From positions 1-64,000 of the forward strand of contig DKPJ01000017.1 in NCBI GenBank assembly GCA_002480085.1: DNA of 64,000 nt, given 5' to 3'. Source of the stretch: Enterobacteriaceae bacterium UBA7338 (GTDB taxonomy: Bacteria > Pseudomonadota > Gammaproteobacteria > Enterobacterales > Enterobacteriaceae). Shown here one piece after another: positions 8,618 through 17,430 of this stretch. How positions within the stretch are numbered: the stretch's first letter is position 1; every line of letters starts with the position of its first letter. The position numbers and the translations under genes were made by a program. The notes beneath the pieces were generated by a model. The model was not told the origin of the DNA and ran no database searches. It saw only the letters and a program-made list of their open reading frames with translations.

Positions 8618-10057
8618 GTGGCTCACAACGCTGTCTATCTCCCTGAAGAATTTCTTGCGCAAATGCGTCTGGCTATGCCGACGCATCTCTCCTTCGATGA
8701 CTTTATTGCCGCCTGCCAGCGTCCGCTGCGCCGCAGCATTCGAGTCAACACGCTTAAAATTTCCGTGGCAGCGTTTCTGGATCTGGTCGCCCCCTATGGC
8801 TGGCAGCTGACGCCGGTTCCATGGTGCGAAGAGGGTTTCTGGATCGAGCGCGATGACGAAGAGACCCTGCCCCTTGGCAGCACCGCCGAGCACCTCAGCG
8901 GGCTGTTCTACATTCAGGAAGCCAGCTCTATGCTGCCGGTCAGCGCCCTCTTTGCCGACGGCAACCAGCCCCAGCGGGTGATGGACGTTGCCGCCGCGCC
9001 CGGGTCGAAAACCACGCAGATCGCCGCACGCATGGAAAACGGCGGCGCGATCCTCGCCAATGAGTTCTCCGCCAGCCGGGTGAAAGTGTTGCATGCCAAT
9101 ATCAGCCGCTGCGGGATCAGCAACGTGGCCCTGACCCACTTTGATGGCCGGGTATTTGGCGCCGCGCTGCCGGAAACCTTTGACGCCATTCTGCTGGACG
9201 CCCCCTGCTCCGGTGAAGGGGTGGTGCGTAAAGATCCCGATGCCCTGAAAAACTGGTCCGTCGCCAGCAACCAGGAGATCGCTGCGACCCAGCGGGAGCT
9301 GATAGACAGTGCCTTTCATGCCCTGCGCCCCGGCGGAACGCTGGTCTATTCCACCTGCACGCTTAACCGGGATGAGAACGAAGCGATTTGCCACTGGCTG
9401 AAGAGCCAGTATCCCGATGCGGTTGAGTTTCTGCCGCTGGAACAGCTGTTTGCCGGCGCGTCGCAGGCGCTGACCGCCGACGGCTTCCTGCACGTTTTCC
9501 CGCAAATTTTCGACTGCGAAGGGTTCTTCGTAGCGCGCCTGCGTAAAACCGCCTCTGTGGCGCCCCTGCCCGCACCCGGCTATAAGATGGGCAAATTCCC
9601 CTTCTCGCCGGTAAAAGGCCGGGAGAGCGCCCAGATAGCCCAGGCCGCTGCGGCTTCCGGGCTGCGCTGGGACAACGCGTTACGCCTGTGGCAGCGTGAT
9701 AAAGAGCTGTGGCTCTTCCCGGAGCAGATTGAAGCCTTAACGGGCAAGGTTCGCTTCTCGCGGATTGGCATTAAGCTCGCCGAGACGCATAACAAAGGCT
9801 ATCGCTGGCAGCATGAAGCGGTCATTGCCCTGGCCGGAACCGATAATCCGCTGGCCGTTGAGCTTAATCCTGCTGAGGCCGAAGAGTGGTATCGCGGCCG
9901 GGACATCTATCCGCAGGCTGTAGTTAAGCATGACGAAGCGATCGTCACGTTTCAGGGACAGCCTCTTGGGCTGGCAAAGAAAGTCGGCTCGCGTCTTAAG
10001 AACAGCTATCCAAGAGAGCTGGTTCGTGATGGTCGGCTTTTCGCCAGCAAAGCGTAG
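8618..10057 (+). CDS. rsmF: 16S rRNA m5C1407 methyltransferase RsmF
   Basis: This 479-residue SAM-dependent enzyme (YebU) methylates C1407 of 16S rRNA in the 30S subunit. The N-terminal NusB-like/ferredoxin part is followed by a Rossmann methyltransferase domain. The SAM motif is DVAAAPGSKTTQ (about residues 125-136). The first catalytic Cys lies in LDAPCSGEG and the second in YSTCTLN. The C-terminal part is PUA-like. Translation starts at GTG (8618). The alignment with E. coli MAQHTVY leaves no room for another start. Confidence 0.97.
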   Translation: MAHNAVYLPEEFLAQMRLAMPTHLSFDDFIAACQRPLRRSIRVNTLKISVAAFLDLVAPYGWQLTPVPWCEEGFWIERDDEETLPLGSTAEHLSGLFYIQEASSMLPVSALFADGNQPQRVMDVAAAPGSKTTQIAARMENGGAILANEFSASRVKVLHANISRCGISNVALTHFDGRVFGAALPETFDAILLDAPCSGEGVVRKDPDALKNWSVASNQEIAATQRELIDSAFHALRPGGTLVYSTCTLNRDENEAICHWLKSQYPDAVEFLPLEQLFAGASQALTADGFLHVFPQIFDCEGFFVARLRKTASVAPLPAPGYKMGKFPFSPVKGRESAQIAQAAAASGLRWDNALRLWQRDKELWLFPEQIEALTGKVRFSRIGIKLAETHNKGYRWQHEAVIALAGTDNPLAVELNPAEAEEWYRGRDIYPQAVVKHDEAIVTFQGQPLGLAKKVGSRLKNSYPRELVRDGRLFASKA

Positions 10058-10167
10058 ATCGAGAAAAAGAGCACTTTTTTACTGGCGGGATAGGACATGA
10101 TGTACCAGGCTGAAAATGGGGTGACTTTACTGGTCGTACCACATTATGCAGATAAATGGAGAGCATT

Positions 10168-10407
10168 ATGACGAAAACCAGCGTGCGCATTGGCCAATTT
10201 GAAATTGATGATGCTGAGCTGCAGGGCGAGCAGCCAGGAGAGCGAACGTTACGCATTCCATGCAGCTCCGATCCCGATTTATGTATGCAGCTCGATGCCT
10301 GGGACGCCGACACCAGTATTCCGGCGCTTCTTAACGGCGAACAATCCGTGCTTTATCGTGAGCACTACGATCAACAGAGTGATACCTGGATTATGCGCCT
10401 CGGCTGA
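10168..10407 (+). CDS. yebV: Conserved small protein YebV (DUF1480)
   Basis: This 79-residue protein of unknown function is almost the same as E. coli YebV. I chose the ATG at 10168 (MTKTSVRIG), which has GGAGA seven bases upstream, over the ATG at 10156. It has no signal peptide or membrane segment and is acidic. It stands between rsmF and yebW, as in E. coli. Confidence 0.93.
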   Translation: MTKTSVRIGQFEIDDAELQGEQPGERTLRIPCSSDPDLCMQLDAWDADTSIPALLNGEQSVLYREHYDQQSDTWIMRLG

Positions 10408-10414
10408 TCCATTG

Positions 10415-10434
10415 AACCCGCCGCCCGGCGGGTT
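10415..10434 (+). terminator. Hairpin after yebV
   Basis: AACCCGCC / GGCGGGTT forms a stem right after the yebV stop. It is followed by ATTTACG rather than a clean T run, so it is a weak terminator call. Confidence 0.5.
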
Positions 10435-10508
10435 ATTTACGCCTGGAATTTCCTCTCTTTACGTTCCTCCCCTACACTTAAGCTAAGCGGTACGGAAGTG
10501 AGGATGGA

Positions 10509-10700
10509 ATGGTCGCACTGGTTCTCTTTATCTGCTACCTGGACGGTGGCTGTGATGACATTGTTATTGACGTATACAATACCGAACAGCAGTGCCTGGT
10601 CTCTATGGAGGAGCAGCGGATCCGCCACGGCGGCTGCTATCCGGTAGAGGACTTTATCGACGGCTTCTGGCGACCGGCCCAGGAGTTCAGTGATTTTTAA
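10509..10700 (+). CDS. yebW: Conserved small protein YebW
   Basis: This 63-residue protein of unknown function matches E. coli YebW nearly end to end. It has a hydrophobic N-terminus (about residues 1-10) and four cysteines. A conserved GFWRPAQE sequence lies near the C-terminus. In E. coli the next gene is pphA, which is missing here. Confidence 0.92.
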   Translation: MVALVLFICYLDGGCDDIVIDVYNTEQQCLVSMEEQRIRHGGCYPVEDFIDGFWRPAQEFSDF

Positions 10701-10776
10701 CTCCCCCAAATTTTAACCAAAAAAACGCTGGACGCCCGGCGGGTTGGGTATGGTATGGTTAACTCAGGAAGTAGAT

Positions 10777-10880
10777 AAAAAAAGACCGAATACGATTCCT
10801 GTATTCGGTCCAGGGAAATGGCTCTTGGGAGAGAGCCGTGCGCTAAAAGTTGGCATTAATGCAGGCTAAATACGCCTGGC
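10777..10880 (-). ncRNA. sdsR: SdsR (RyeB) stationary-phase small RNA
   Basis: The minus strand reads out an RNA of 104 bases that I recognise as SdsR. Diagnostic parts are TTTAGCCTGCATTAATGCC near the 5' end, CCAAGAGCCATTTCCCTGG in the middle, and the terminator stem GACCGAATACAG / CGTATTCGGTC with T7. A sigma-S type -10 element CTATTCT lies at 10887-10893, suitably placed for a start at 10880. In E. coli and Salmonella SdsR is an Hfq- and ProQ-bound sRNA that accumulates in stationary phase and targets, among others, ompD and mutS. The core is far more conserved than the flanks. Confidence 0.93.
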
Positions 10881-10886
10881 ACTTTA

Positions 10887-10893
10887 AGAATAG
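10887..10893 (-). promoter_or_regulatory. Sigma-S type -10 element of sdsR
   Basis: CTATTCT on the minus strand is followed by an A-rich discriminator and lies six bases before the predicted SdsR 5' end. This is close to the CTATACT element of RpoS promoters. There is no clear -35, which is common for sigma-S promoters. Confidence 0.6.
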
Positions 10894-10970
10894 ATGACAG
10901 CGCCAGCTTTTCCAGTCCACAGCATCTGTGGCAGGAAAAAAGGTGATTGTCACGGCCGTAAACAAAAAAA

Positions 10971-11006
10971 CCGCAACGCTTCATCAGTGAAGCCTGCGGT
11001 TTTTTG
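10971..11006. terminator. Bidirectional terminator between RyeA and yebY
   Basis: The stem CCGCAACGCTTCA / TGAAGCCTGCGG has an A run on its left and a T run on its right. It ends RyeA on the plus strand and yebY on the minus strand. Confidence 0.85.
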
Positions 11007-11024
11007 TTATGAATCAAGCCGTAA

Positions 11025-11363
11025 CTAGCAGAGCTTTTCCGCACGCTCAATGTACGGGGCCAGGCTCATCTTTTCTCCGGGCTTCGCCGGATCGTCAATC
11101 TGGATAACAGAGATAGGCTGGCCGCTGTTCTCCCCGCTGGCCACCTGCTGCTGTGCCGCATCGTTGAGCGGATACTGCACCAGGGTGCTGGGGTTGATAG
11201 CAAACAGCGCATGGCCGGGACGGCAGGTTAGCATCACCTCTTCCCGGTTAAAGGCCCATTTATCTTTACCCACATCTAAGCGGCTTACGGTGATCACCTG
11301 CGGTGCGGCCAGCGCGCTGGCAGAGCAGGTGAGTAACAGAAGAGTGAGAATACTTTTTTTCAT
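11025..11363 (-). CDS. yebY: Conserved periplasmic protein YebY (DUF2511)
   Basis: This 112-residue protein has a signal peptide ending ALAA (about residues 1-19), so it is probably periplasmic. It is close to E. coli YebY over its whole length. Two cysteines remain in the mature part (one in LTCRPG and the C-terminal residue), possibly a disulfide. It is the last gene of the yobA-yebZ-yebY operon, 15 bases after yebZ. A copper-related role is inferred from that context; function is not established by sequence. Confidence 0.93.
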   Translation of the reverse strand: MKKSILTLLLLTCSASALAAPQVITVSRLDVGKDKWAFNREEVMLTCRPGHALFAINPSTLVQYPLNDAAQQQVASGENSGQPISVIQIDDPAKPGEKMSLAPYIERAEKLC

Positions 11364-11378
11364 TTTTTCGCCAGTTAT

Positions 11379-12242
11379 TCAAAAAGGTTCAAGTGTCGCA
11401 AACAGGCTGACCGTTGCCAGCACCGCAATGCCGAGAACCACTTCAGCTTGCGTCATCCGAATAAAAACAGTGCGCGCCTGGGCTTCCTGAGTACGGAAGC
11501 GTGGCACCAGCACATAGCGGTTTACCAGCGCAATGGCCACCATCAGCAGCACCAGCGCGCATTTTACCAGCAGCAGGCGTCCATATAAACTCTGCCACGG
11601 CAGCGTCGCACCCTGAATAAGCAGCGCGTTGATGATGCCGGATATGAGCACCCCCGCGACGGCCAGATGCCCATAGCGTGAGAAGCGCATCAGGCTGCCG
11701 ATCGCCTGCATGCGCCTCTCCGCTTTAACCAGCCGCATACAGTACAGCACCGGCAGCAGACCGCCAAACCAGGCGGCGGCACAGAGCAGATGCACGGCGT
11801 AGTTGATCCGGGCAAAGAGTCCCGTCGCCCCGTCATGCATTGCCGCATGGCCGGTGTTAGCCAGCAGCAGCAGTTGGGCAGTAATCAATAACAGTACCCG
11901 TCCCTGCTGATGCATGAATCCCAGCAGCAAGGTTGCAAGCGCTATAATAATTTGCCACATCCAGACGCTGCCAAACTGCGTTTCACTTACCGCCAGCCAG
12001 ATATCCGGCTGCCAGACGTCGTGCCAGCCGTTTCCCATCATACCGCCCTGTAGGGCAAACATCAGCAGCGCGCAGATAAACGCCAGCGCCAGGGCGGCAC
12101 GCTGCATCGACCTGAAGCGGCGCTGCAACGTGGAGCGGATCGCTGGATCGGCGAGCCAGTGCGCAAAGGCGGCGCTGCCAAAAACCAGCATCAGGGTCAG
12201 AAAGTGAATAAACCGCAGGCCAACGTAGCAAAACGCGAGCAT
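11379..12242 (-). CDS. yebZ: CopD-family inner-membrane copper protein YebZ
   Basis: This 287-residue integral membrane protein of the CopD/PcoD family has about eight hydrophobic segments. CopD proteins are thought to take copper from periplasmic CopC across the inner membrane. Several Met and His residues in and near the membrane spans could bind metal. It starts one base after the yobA stop, so the two are cotranscribed and probably coupled. Confidence 0.94.
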   Translation of the reverse strand: MLAFCYVGLRFIHFLTLMLVFGSAAFAHWLADPAIRSTLQRRFRSMQRAALALAFICALLMFALQGGMMGNGWHDVWQPDIWLAVSETQFGSVWMWQIIIALATLLLGFMHQQGRVLLLITAQLLLLANTGHAAMHDGATGLFARINYAVHLLCAAAWFGGLLPVLYCMRLVKAERRMQAIGSLMRFSRYGHLAVAGVLISGIINALLIQGATLPWQSLYGRLLLVKCALVLLMVAIALVNRYVLVPRFRTQEAQARTVFIRMTQAEVVLGIAVLATVSLFATLEPF

Positions 12243-12243
12243 A

Positions 12244-12618
12244 CTACTTCACGCTAAACCGATAGCTGCCCTGAGTTTTATGCCCGTCAACGGAGACAAC
12301 GTGCCACGCTACGGTATACTGGTCAGGCTTCAGAGCCTGTTCGATGGGCACAATCAGCTGCGTTTTATCCTTCTCGTTACGCTTCACCGCTCCGATTTTC
12401 ACCGTCTGCTGCTGCGATCCGGTAACCGTCACGCCGCTAAACTTAGGCTCAATGCCTTCGGAAAAGTTAAGGGTTAGCGCCTGCGGAGCCGCGGTAACAT
12501 TGGCGTCTGCGGCCGGATACTGATGTTTAAGGTGCGCATGGGCAAATACGGCAGGCGATGCGGCCAGAGATGCAGCCAGCAGCAGCGCGCGGCAGGTATA
12601 CGTTGTGGTAAAACCCAT
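12244..12618 (-). CDS. yobA: CopC-like periplasmic copper-binding protein YobA
   Basis: This 124-residue protein has a signal peptide ending VFA. The mature protein begins HAHLKHQYPA, placing a His at the N-terminus as in the Cu(II) site of CopC proteins. The second conserved block, DGHKTQGSYRF, supplies further ligands. It is the first gene of the yobA-yebZ-yebY operon and is divergent from holE. No copper operator was recognised in the 134-base gap. Confidence 0.95.
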   Translation of the reverse strand: MGFTTTYTCRALLLAASLAASPAVFAHAHLKHQYPAADANVTAAPQALTLNFSEGIEPKFSGVTVTGSQQQTVKIGAVKRNEKDKTQLIVPIEQALKPDQYTVAWHVVSVDGHKTQGSYRFSVK

Positions 12619-12752
12619 CGTTCTATTCCTTTTTGTTATCTGTATAGCGCAAAGAATAACTCTGTATAATGACTGAGTCGAGTCTGTACAGGCGCAGACT
12701 TGCCTTTCTGTCGCAGGCTTAGTAATTTTGCGCCGTATAACCGGGAGGACCT

Positions 12753-12983
12753 ATGAAAACCAATCTTGCACAACTGCCTCAGGACGAGATGGACAAAGTT
12801 AACGTTGATCTGGCAGCGGCTGGCGTGGCGTTTAAAGAGCGCTACAATATGCCGGTTATTGCGGAGGTGGTTGAGCGCGAGCAGCCCGCCCATCTGCGCG
12901 ACTGGTTCCGTGAACGACTGATTGCCCATCGCCTGGCATCCGTATCGCTTTCACGCCTGCCGTATGAACCTAAAATCAAATAA
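12753..12983 (+). CDS. holE: DNA polymerase III theta subunit
   Basis: This 76-residue protein is the theta subunit of the polymerase III core. It binds and stabilises the epsilon proofreading subunit. The sequence is nearly that of E. coli HolE, with the same length and the C-terminus SRLPYEPKIK. GGGAGG lies just upstream of the ATG. It is followed after 23 bases by exoX; the small gene yobB that E. coli has between them is absent. Confidence 0.97.
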   Translation: MKTNLAQLPQDEMDKVNVDLAAAGVAFKERYNMPVIAEVVEREQPAHLRDWFRERLIAHRLASVSLSRLPYEPKIK

Positions 12984-13006
12984 TCGCCCGGTTTCTGGAG
13001 AAGAGG

Positions 13007-13669
13007 ATGTTACGCGTAATCGATACTGAAACCTGCGGCCTGCAGGGCGGCATCGTTGAAATTGCCTCGGTGGACGTCATCGACGGGCAGATTGTTAACC
13101 CGATGAGCCACCTTGTGCGTCCGGATCGCCCTATCAGCCATCAGGCGATGGCCATCCACCGCATAACCGAAGAGATGGTCGCCGATCAGCCGTGGATCGA
13201 AGAGATACTGCCGCACTATCTGGGCAGCAGCTGGTACGTTGCACACAACGCTAGCTTCGACCGTCGCGTGCTGCCGGAGATGCCTGGAGAGTGGATCTGC
13301 ACGATGAAGCTGGCCCGCCGCCTGTGGCCGGGGATCCAGTACGGCAATATGGCGCTCTATAAATCGCGCAAATTAAGCGTGCAGACACCGCCGGGGCTGC
13401 ATCATCACCGGGCGCTGTATGACTGCTATATTACTGCTGCGCTGCTAATCGACATCATGGATAGCTCGGGGTGGACGCCGGATCAGATGGCAACTATTAC
13501 CGGTCGCCCTGCCCTGATGACCACCTTTACCTTTGGTAAATATCGGGGCAAAGCGGTATCTGAAATCGCCGACCGCGATCCGGGCTATCTGCGCTGGCTG
13601 TACAACAACCTGGAGCGCATGAGTCCCGAACTGCGGCTGACGTTAAAGCACTATCTCGACGAAAACTAA
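13007..13669 (+). CDS. exoX: Exodeoxyribonuclease X
   Basis: This 220-residue DnaQ-family 3'-5' exonuclease acts on single- and double-stranded DNA in mismatch repair and recombination. ExoI is DTET at residues 6-9, with the metal-binding Asp and Glu. The HNASFDRR block carries the second Asp, and the HHRALYDCY block carries the His and Asp of ExoIII. The C-terminal part contains the FTFGKYRGK motif. AGAGG precedes the ATG. It is convergent with ptrB. Confidence 0.97.
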   Translation: MLRVIDTETCGLQGGIVEIASVDVIDGQIVNPMSHLVRPDRPISHQAMAIHRITEEMVADQPWIEEILPHYLGSSWYVAHNASFDRRVLPEMPGEWICTMKLARRLWPGIQYGNMALYKSRKLSVQTPPGLHHHRALYDCYITAALLIDIMDSSGWTPDQMATITGRPALMTTFTFGKYRGKAVSEIADRDPGYLRWLYNNLERMSPELRLTLKHYLDEN

Positions 13670-13681
13670 TCCAGATGAAAA

Positions 13682-15739
13682 CTAGCTTTTCTTACCCGGC
13701 AGCGTGCCCTGCGCCAGCGCCACGAGAAAAGCAAATTCCAGCGCAACGCCTTCATAGGATTTAAAGCGGCCCGATTTCCCACCGTGGCCTGCGTCCATAT
13801 CCGTACAGAGCAGAAGCAGATTATCGTCGGTTTTCGTTGCCCGCAGCTTCGCCACCCACTTAGCTGGCTCCCAGTACTGTACCTGGGAGTCATGCAGGCC
13901 GGTGGTCACCAGCAGATGGGGATAAGCCTGAGCGCTGACGTTATCGTACGGGCTGTAGCTTTTCATGTAGCGATAGTAGGTCTCGTCCTGCGGGTTCCCC
14001 CACTCCTCAAACTCCCCTGTCGTTAACGGAATGGATTCATCGAGCATGGTGGTCACCACGTCCACGAAGGGAACCTGCGCGATGGCACCGTGGAACAGGC
14101 CCGGGCGTTCATTAATAACGGTACCGATCAGCATCCCGCCTGCACTGCCCCCCATGCCGTAGCAGTAGCGTGTGGATCCATAGCCCTGCGCCAGCAGCGC
14201 ATCACAGACGTCAATGTAGTCGTTGAAGGTGTTTCTCTTTTTGAGAAACTTGCCGTCCTCATACCAGTGCTGGCCCAGCTCGCCGCCGCCGCGAATATGG
14301 GCGATAGCAAAGACAAAGCCGCGATCCAGCAGGCTGAGGCGACTGCTGCTAAAGTCGGCATCGATGCTGCTGCCGTAGGAGCCGTAGCCGTAGACCAGCA
14401 GCGGATTTTGCCCCTTACGAAAATGTTTTTGGTTATACACCAGCGAGACCGGAACCTCGACGCCGTCGCGGGCCTTGATCCACAGGTGTTCGCTGCGGTA
14501 CTGGCTGGCGTCAAAGCCGTGAACCTCCGTCTGCTTAAGCACCCGCCGTTCGCCGGTATCCATATCCAGCTCAAACAGCGTGTCCGGCGTGGTCATCGAA
14601 GAGTAGCCGTAGCGCAGCCGTGAGGTTTCAGGCTCGGGGTTATAGGCAAGCCAGGTCACATAGGCCGGATCGTCAAAGGCAATACCGGTGACCTCGCGGG
14701 TTTTACGGTTGATCTGCCGCAGGCTGGTCAGGCCGCGCTGACGCTCCTCCACCACCAGCCAGTCGGTAAAGAGCGTAAAGCCCTCCAGCATAATGTGTGG
14801 CCTTGGCGGGATCAGCACCTCCCACTGCTTATCGTTGCGCACCTTAGTCCGGTAGAGGCCAAAGTTTTTCCCTTCACGGTTTGAGCGCAGGTAGAAAGTG
14901 TGCTGGTAGTGGTCAAGATTGTACTCATGATCCTTACGCCGGGGCAGGAACATAATGGGCTGGGCATCCGGCAGCTCCGCATCCAGCAGCAGGCACTCGC
15001 TGGTGGTGGCGCTGGCCAGATAGATGATCACGTAGTGCTGGGAGGTCGTCTTGTGCAGGCTGACGTAGAAGGTCTCATCCTTCTCCTCATACACCAGCTC
15101 ATCCTGGGCGGCAGGCGTACCGATAGTGTGCCGCCAGACCTGGTAAGGGAGCAGCGTTTTGGCATGCTTGCGCACGTAGTAGAGGGTTTCGGAGTCGTTG
15201 ATCCAGACGAAATCCGGCGTAACGTTATCCAGCATCTCCGGATACCAGTTCCCGCTCTCCAGATTACGAAAGCGCAGGCCGTACTGCCGCCGGGAGAGGT
15301 AATCCTCCGCCAGCGCCATAATTTTGTTATCTGGCGAAACGGCCAAACCGCCCAGGGTATAGAACTCACTGTGGGCGGCGCGCTTGTTGGCATCCAGTAA
15401 TACCTGCCACTCGTCCCACTCGCAGCTCAGCACCGACTGGCGCTGATAGATGGCGTACTCGCAGCCTGGCTCATAAACGTGCCGGTAGCGGTAGCCGTTG
15501 CGGGTATAGGGAGCGGAGACTTCGCGCTGAGGAAGACGATCGACGATCTCTTTTAGCAGGCGATCCTGTAACGCCCGCTGGGAGGCCATTACGTCGCGCC
15601 CGTAGTCATTCTCCTGGTGCAAATAGTCCAGGACATCCTGATCCGAACGCGTATCGTCGCGCAGCCAGTAGTAGTCGTCTGTTCGCGTATCGCCATGCAG
15701 AGTCATGACGTGCGGTACTTTTTTTGCTTTTGGTGGCAT
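13682..15739 (-). CDS. ptrB: Oligopeptidase B (protease II)
   Basis: This 685-residue S9A-family serine peptidase cuts peptides after Arg and Lys in the cytoplasm. The N-terminal seven-bladed propeller (about residues 70-400) is followed by an alpha/beta-hydrolase domain. The catalytic Ser is in GGSAGG, the Asp in the TTGLHDSQV block and the His in DAGHGG. Full-length match to the E. coli enzyme. It is monocistronic and convergent with exoX. Confidence 0.97.
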   Translation of the reverse strand: MPPKAKKVPHVMTLHGDTRTDDYYWLRDDTRSDQDVLDYLHQENDYGRDVMASQRALQDRLLKEIVDRLPQREVSAPYTRNGYRYRHVYEPGCEYAIYQRQSVLSCEWDEWQVLLDANKRAAHSEFYTLGGLAVSPDNKIMALAEDYLSRRQYGLRFRNLESGNWYPEMLDNVTPDFVWINDSETLYYVRKHAKTLLPYQVWRHTIGTPAAQDELVYEEKDETFYVSLHKTTSQHYVIIYLASATTSECLLLDAELPDAQPIMFLPRRKDHEYNLDHYQHTFYLRSNREGKNFGLYRTKVRNDKQWEVLIPPRPHIMLEGFTLFTDWLVVEERQRGLTSLRQINRKTREVTGIAFDDPAYVTWLAYNPEPETSRLRYGYSSMTTPDTLFELDMDTGERRVLKQTEVHGFDASQYRSEHLWIKARDGVEVPVSLVYNQKHFRKGQNPLLVYGYGSYGSSIDADFSSSRLSLLDRGFVFAIAHIRGGGELGQHWYEDGKFLKKRNTFNDYIDVCDALLAQGYGSTRYCYGMGGSAGGMLIGTVINERPGLFHGAIAQVPFVDVVTTMLDESIPLTTGEFEEWGNPQDETYYRYMKSYSPYDNVSAQAYPHLLVTTGLHDSQVQYWEPAKWVAKLRATKTDDNLLLLCTDMDAGHGGKSGRFKSYEGVALEFAFLVALAQGTLPGKKS

Positions 15740-15823
15740 AGCGTTTTCTTTTCAGTTTACACCCTATAAGGGTGGCAAAACCCACGCATGTTGCAAGCGA
15801 AACGCGCCACCGCCGCGTGTAAG

Positions 15824-16483
15824 CTAGCCTGGCAACGCGCTTTTTTGCGCTTTGAGGTCCTGTTCAATGCCGTCGCGCACGTCCTGAGGGATCTTCAGGG
15901 CATCGCCGAGCGCGTTGAGATAGCTGCGCTCCATAAAGTGATCGATATCGATAGCGGCGCAGCTGAGGAAGTAAAGCTCCAGCGCCTCCTCCTCGTTACG
16001 TACGTCGCGGGCCAGACGCTGGGGATCGAGCGGCTGCTCAATGGCCTGGGCCACCAGCGCCCTGCCCTGCTCCTCTACGCCAGCTTCCCGCATTTGCAGG
16101 TCAATCGCTTCGCGCTCGCGGGCATCAATATGGCCATCGCTTTTCGCGGCAAAGACCAGGGCAAGGATCAGACGTTCGGTACGCACGTCCAGCGGTGAGC
16201 TTTGCTGACCAAACTGCGGCTCGTCCTGGTGCGCAGTCCGCACGCGATCTTTATATTTGTTCCACAGCACCGTGCCAGCAACGGCCCCGCCGCCAACCAG
16301 CAGCGCGCTGGTGCCGTACTTCGTGAGCAGCTTACGGGAAGAGGAGTTTGAGACCAGCAGTCCCGCCAGGCCACCTAATGCGCCCGGCACCAGCAGCTTG
16401 CTCAGCCCCTGCCCGTCACCCGACGAGGCGGATGCCCCTTTCTGGCCCAGCAGCGACTGTAGTTGATTCATCCAGTTAGTCAT
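15824..16483 (-). CDS. yebE: Tellurite-resistance-like inner membrane protein YebE (DUF533)
   Basis: This 219-residue protein has a hydrophobic segment (about residues 60-78) and a C-terminal TerB-like domain (about residues 100-215) with an acidic DGHIDARE motif. It matches E. coli YebE throughout. In E. coli yebE belongs to the Cpx envelope-stress regulon; I did not find a clear CpxR box here. Exact function is unknown. Confidence 0.94.
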   Translation of the reverse strand: MTNWMNQLQSLLGQKGASASSGDGQGLSKLLVPGALGGLAGLLVSNSSSRKLLTKYGTSALLVGGGAVAGTVLWNKYKDRVRTAHQDEPQFGQQSSPLDVRTERLILALVFAAKSDGHIDAREREAIDLQMREAGVEEQGRALVAQAIEQPLDPQRLARDVRNEEEALELYFLSCAAIDIDHFMERSYLNALGDALKIPQDVRDGIEQDLKAQKSALPG

Positions 16484-16578
16484 AATTTCCCCCGATTATT
16501 CTGTGTCAAACCACAGAGTAAGCGAGGGGTTGTCAGGAAATGTCTAAGCTGGCTAAAGAAGAGAAAATGCGGCTTTGG

Positions 16579-16926
16579 TTATTGATGCGTGTAAACGGCA
16601 TTGCCGCCTTTGCAGTCCACCGCTACCCGATAGTGGATATCGCTGTTTTTGCCGCGTACGGTCAGCGGAACAGTCCACCTATCGTCTTTGCCCGTGATCT
16701 CTTTGACGTTAATCCAGGCAACCGGATCGGCCTGCCCCAGCGTCTCCTGATCGTCAGCCCAGCGCGCAATACGGTTTTGCTGATAGTCACGCTTAACGCT
16801 GGCAGCGATACCGGAGGCATCAAGCCCTTCACAGCGGGGGAACTTTACTGATTTATCATTCGCTGCCTGTACGCTAGCGCTGCCGGCCAGCAGGGCTAGA
16901 CCGAGCAGTAGTCCTAATCTGTTCAT
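16579..16926 (-). CDS. yebF: Extracellular protein YebF
   Basis: This 115-residue protein has a signal peptide (about residues 1-21, ending VQA). YebF of E. coli is released into the medium through outer membrane porins and is the colicin M immunity-type domain prototype. Two cysteines of the mature part probably form the known disulfide. I chose the ATG at 16926 (MNRLGLLL) over 16968, since it starts the signal peptide. It is 65 bases from yebG in the same orientation, as in E. coli. Confidence 0.94.
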   Translation of the reverse strand: MNRLGLLLGLALLAGSASVQAANDKSVKFPRCEGLDASGIAASVKRDYQQNRIARWADDQETLGQADPVAWINVKEITGKDDRWTVPLTVRGKNSDIHYRVAVDCKGGNAVYTHQ

Positions 16927-16991
16927 GCTTATCTCCTGTGCGCATAACCCACTCAAAGCATGGTACAAATTACCGACAGCGCAAGCTGTGG

Positions 16992-17300
16992 TTAGGCTGC
17001 TTTTGTACGTTTTGGCGTCGGCATATCCGTTACGGTATCGCCTTTGACCGGAGCCGCATCAGGGTCCGGAAGCTTACCGGAGCGGAACACGGCGCTAAAG
17101 GTCTCTTTTTGCTCAGCCAGCCACAGCGCCATCTGCTCGCGCTGCTCGTCATCAAACGCAACGGGTGCATTTACCAGCACGCCCTCCAGCACTTCTGCCA
17201 GATCGAGCATTTTGTCGTACGCATCGGCTTCCTTCTTGCTGGCAAAAGACATTTTTTCCTCACCTTCGCGGATTACCACGTATTTGACTTCAACCGCCAT
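16992..17300 (-). CDS. yebG: SOS-induced protein YebG
   Basis: This 102-residue DNA-damage-inducible protein of unknown function is a few residues longer than E. coli YebG (96). The extra and divergent residues are at the C-terminus. The first 30 residues are almost invariant. A clear LexA box lies 16 bases upstream of the ATG, consistent with the known SOS control. Confidence 0.96.
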   Translation of the reverse strand: MAVEVKYVVIREGEEKMSFASKKEADAYDKMLDLAEVLEGVLVNAPVAFDDEQREQMALWLAEQKETFSAVFRSGKLPDPDAAPVKGDTVTDMPTPKRTKAA

Positions 17301-17315
17301 AATGCAGCCTCATTT

Positions 17316-17335
17316 ACCTGTTTATTTATACAGTA
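17316..17335 (-). promoter_or_regulatory. LexA box of yebG
   Basis: CTG-N10-CAG with an A+T-only spacer (CTG at 17318-17320, CAG at 17331-17333) matches the LexA consensus core exactly. It sits just ahead of yebG, an established SOS gene. Confidence 0.92.
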
Positions 17336-17379
17336 TAATAGTAAGCATTTTGCAGCAGGATTGCAAGCCAAAAAAAGAC

Positions 17380-17395
17380 ACGCAAACGTTTTCGT
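17380..17395 (+). promoter_or_regulatory. PurR operator of purT
   Basis: ACGCAAACGTTTTCGT matches the PurR consensus ACGCAAACGTTTNCNT. It lies directly upstream of a TATAAT -10 hexamer (17397-17402) and about 50 bases before purT, a known PurR-repressed gene. Confidence 0.92.
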
Positions 17396-17430
17396 GTATA
17401 ATAGTCCGAAATTTTTAAACGGTGGATATT

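Larger units (their letters stand above)
10763..11006 (+). ncRNA. ryeA: RyeA/SraC small RNA (antisense to SdsR)
   Basis: On the plus strand, a likely -10 region (TATGGT, about 10749-10759) is followed by DNA that covers the whole of sdsR in antisense. It ends at the intrinsic terminator CCGCAACGC...GCCTGCGG-TTTTTT (10971-11006). The arrangement is that of the E. coli toxic sRNA RyeA/SraC, whose effect is blocked by SdsR. The 5' end is estimated, not mapped. Confidence 0.7.
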
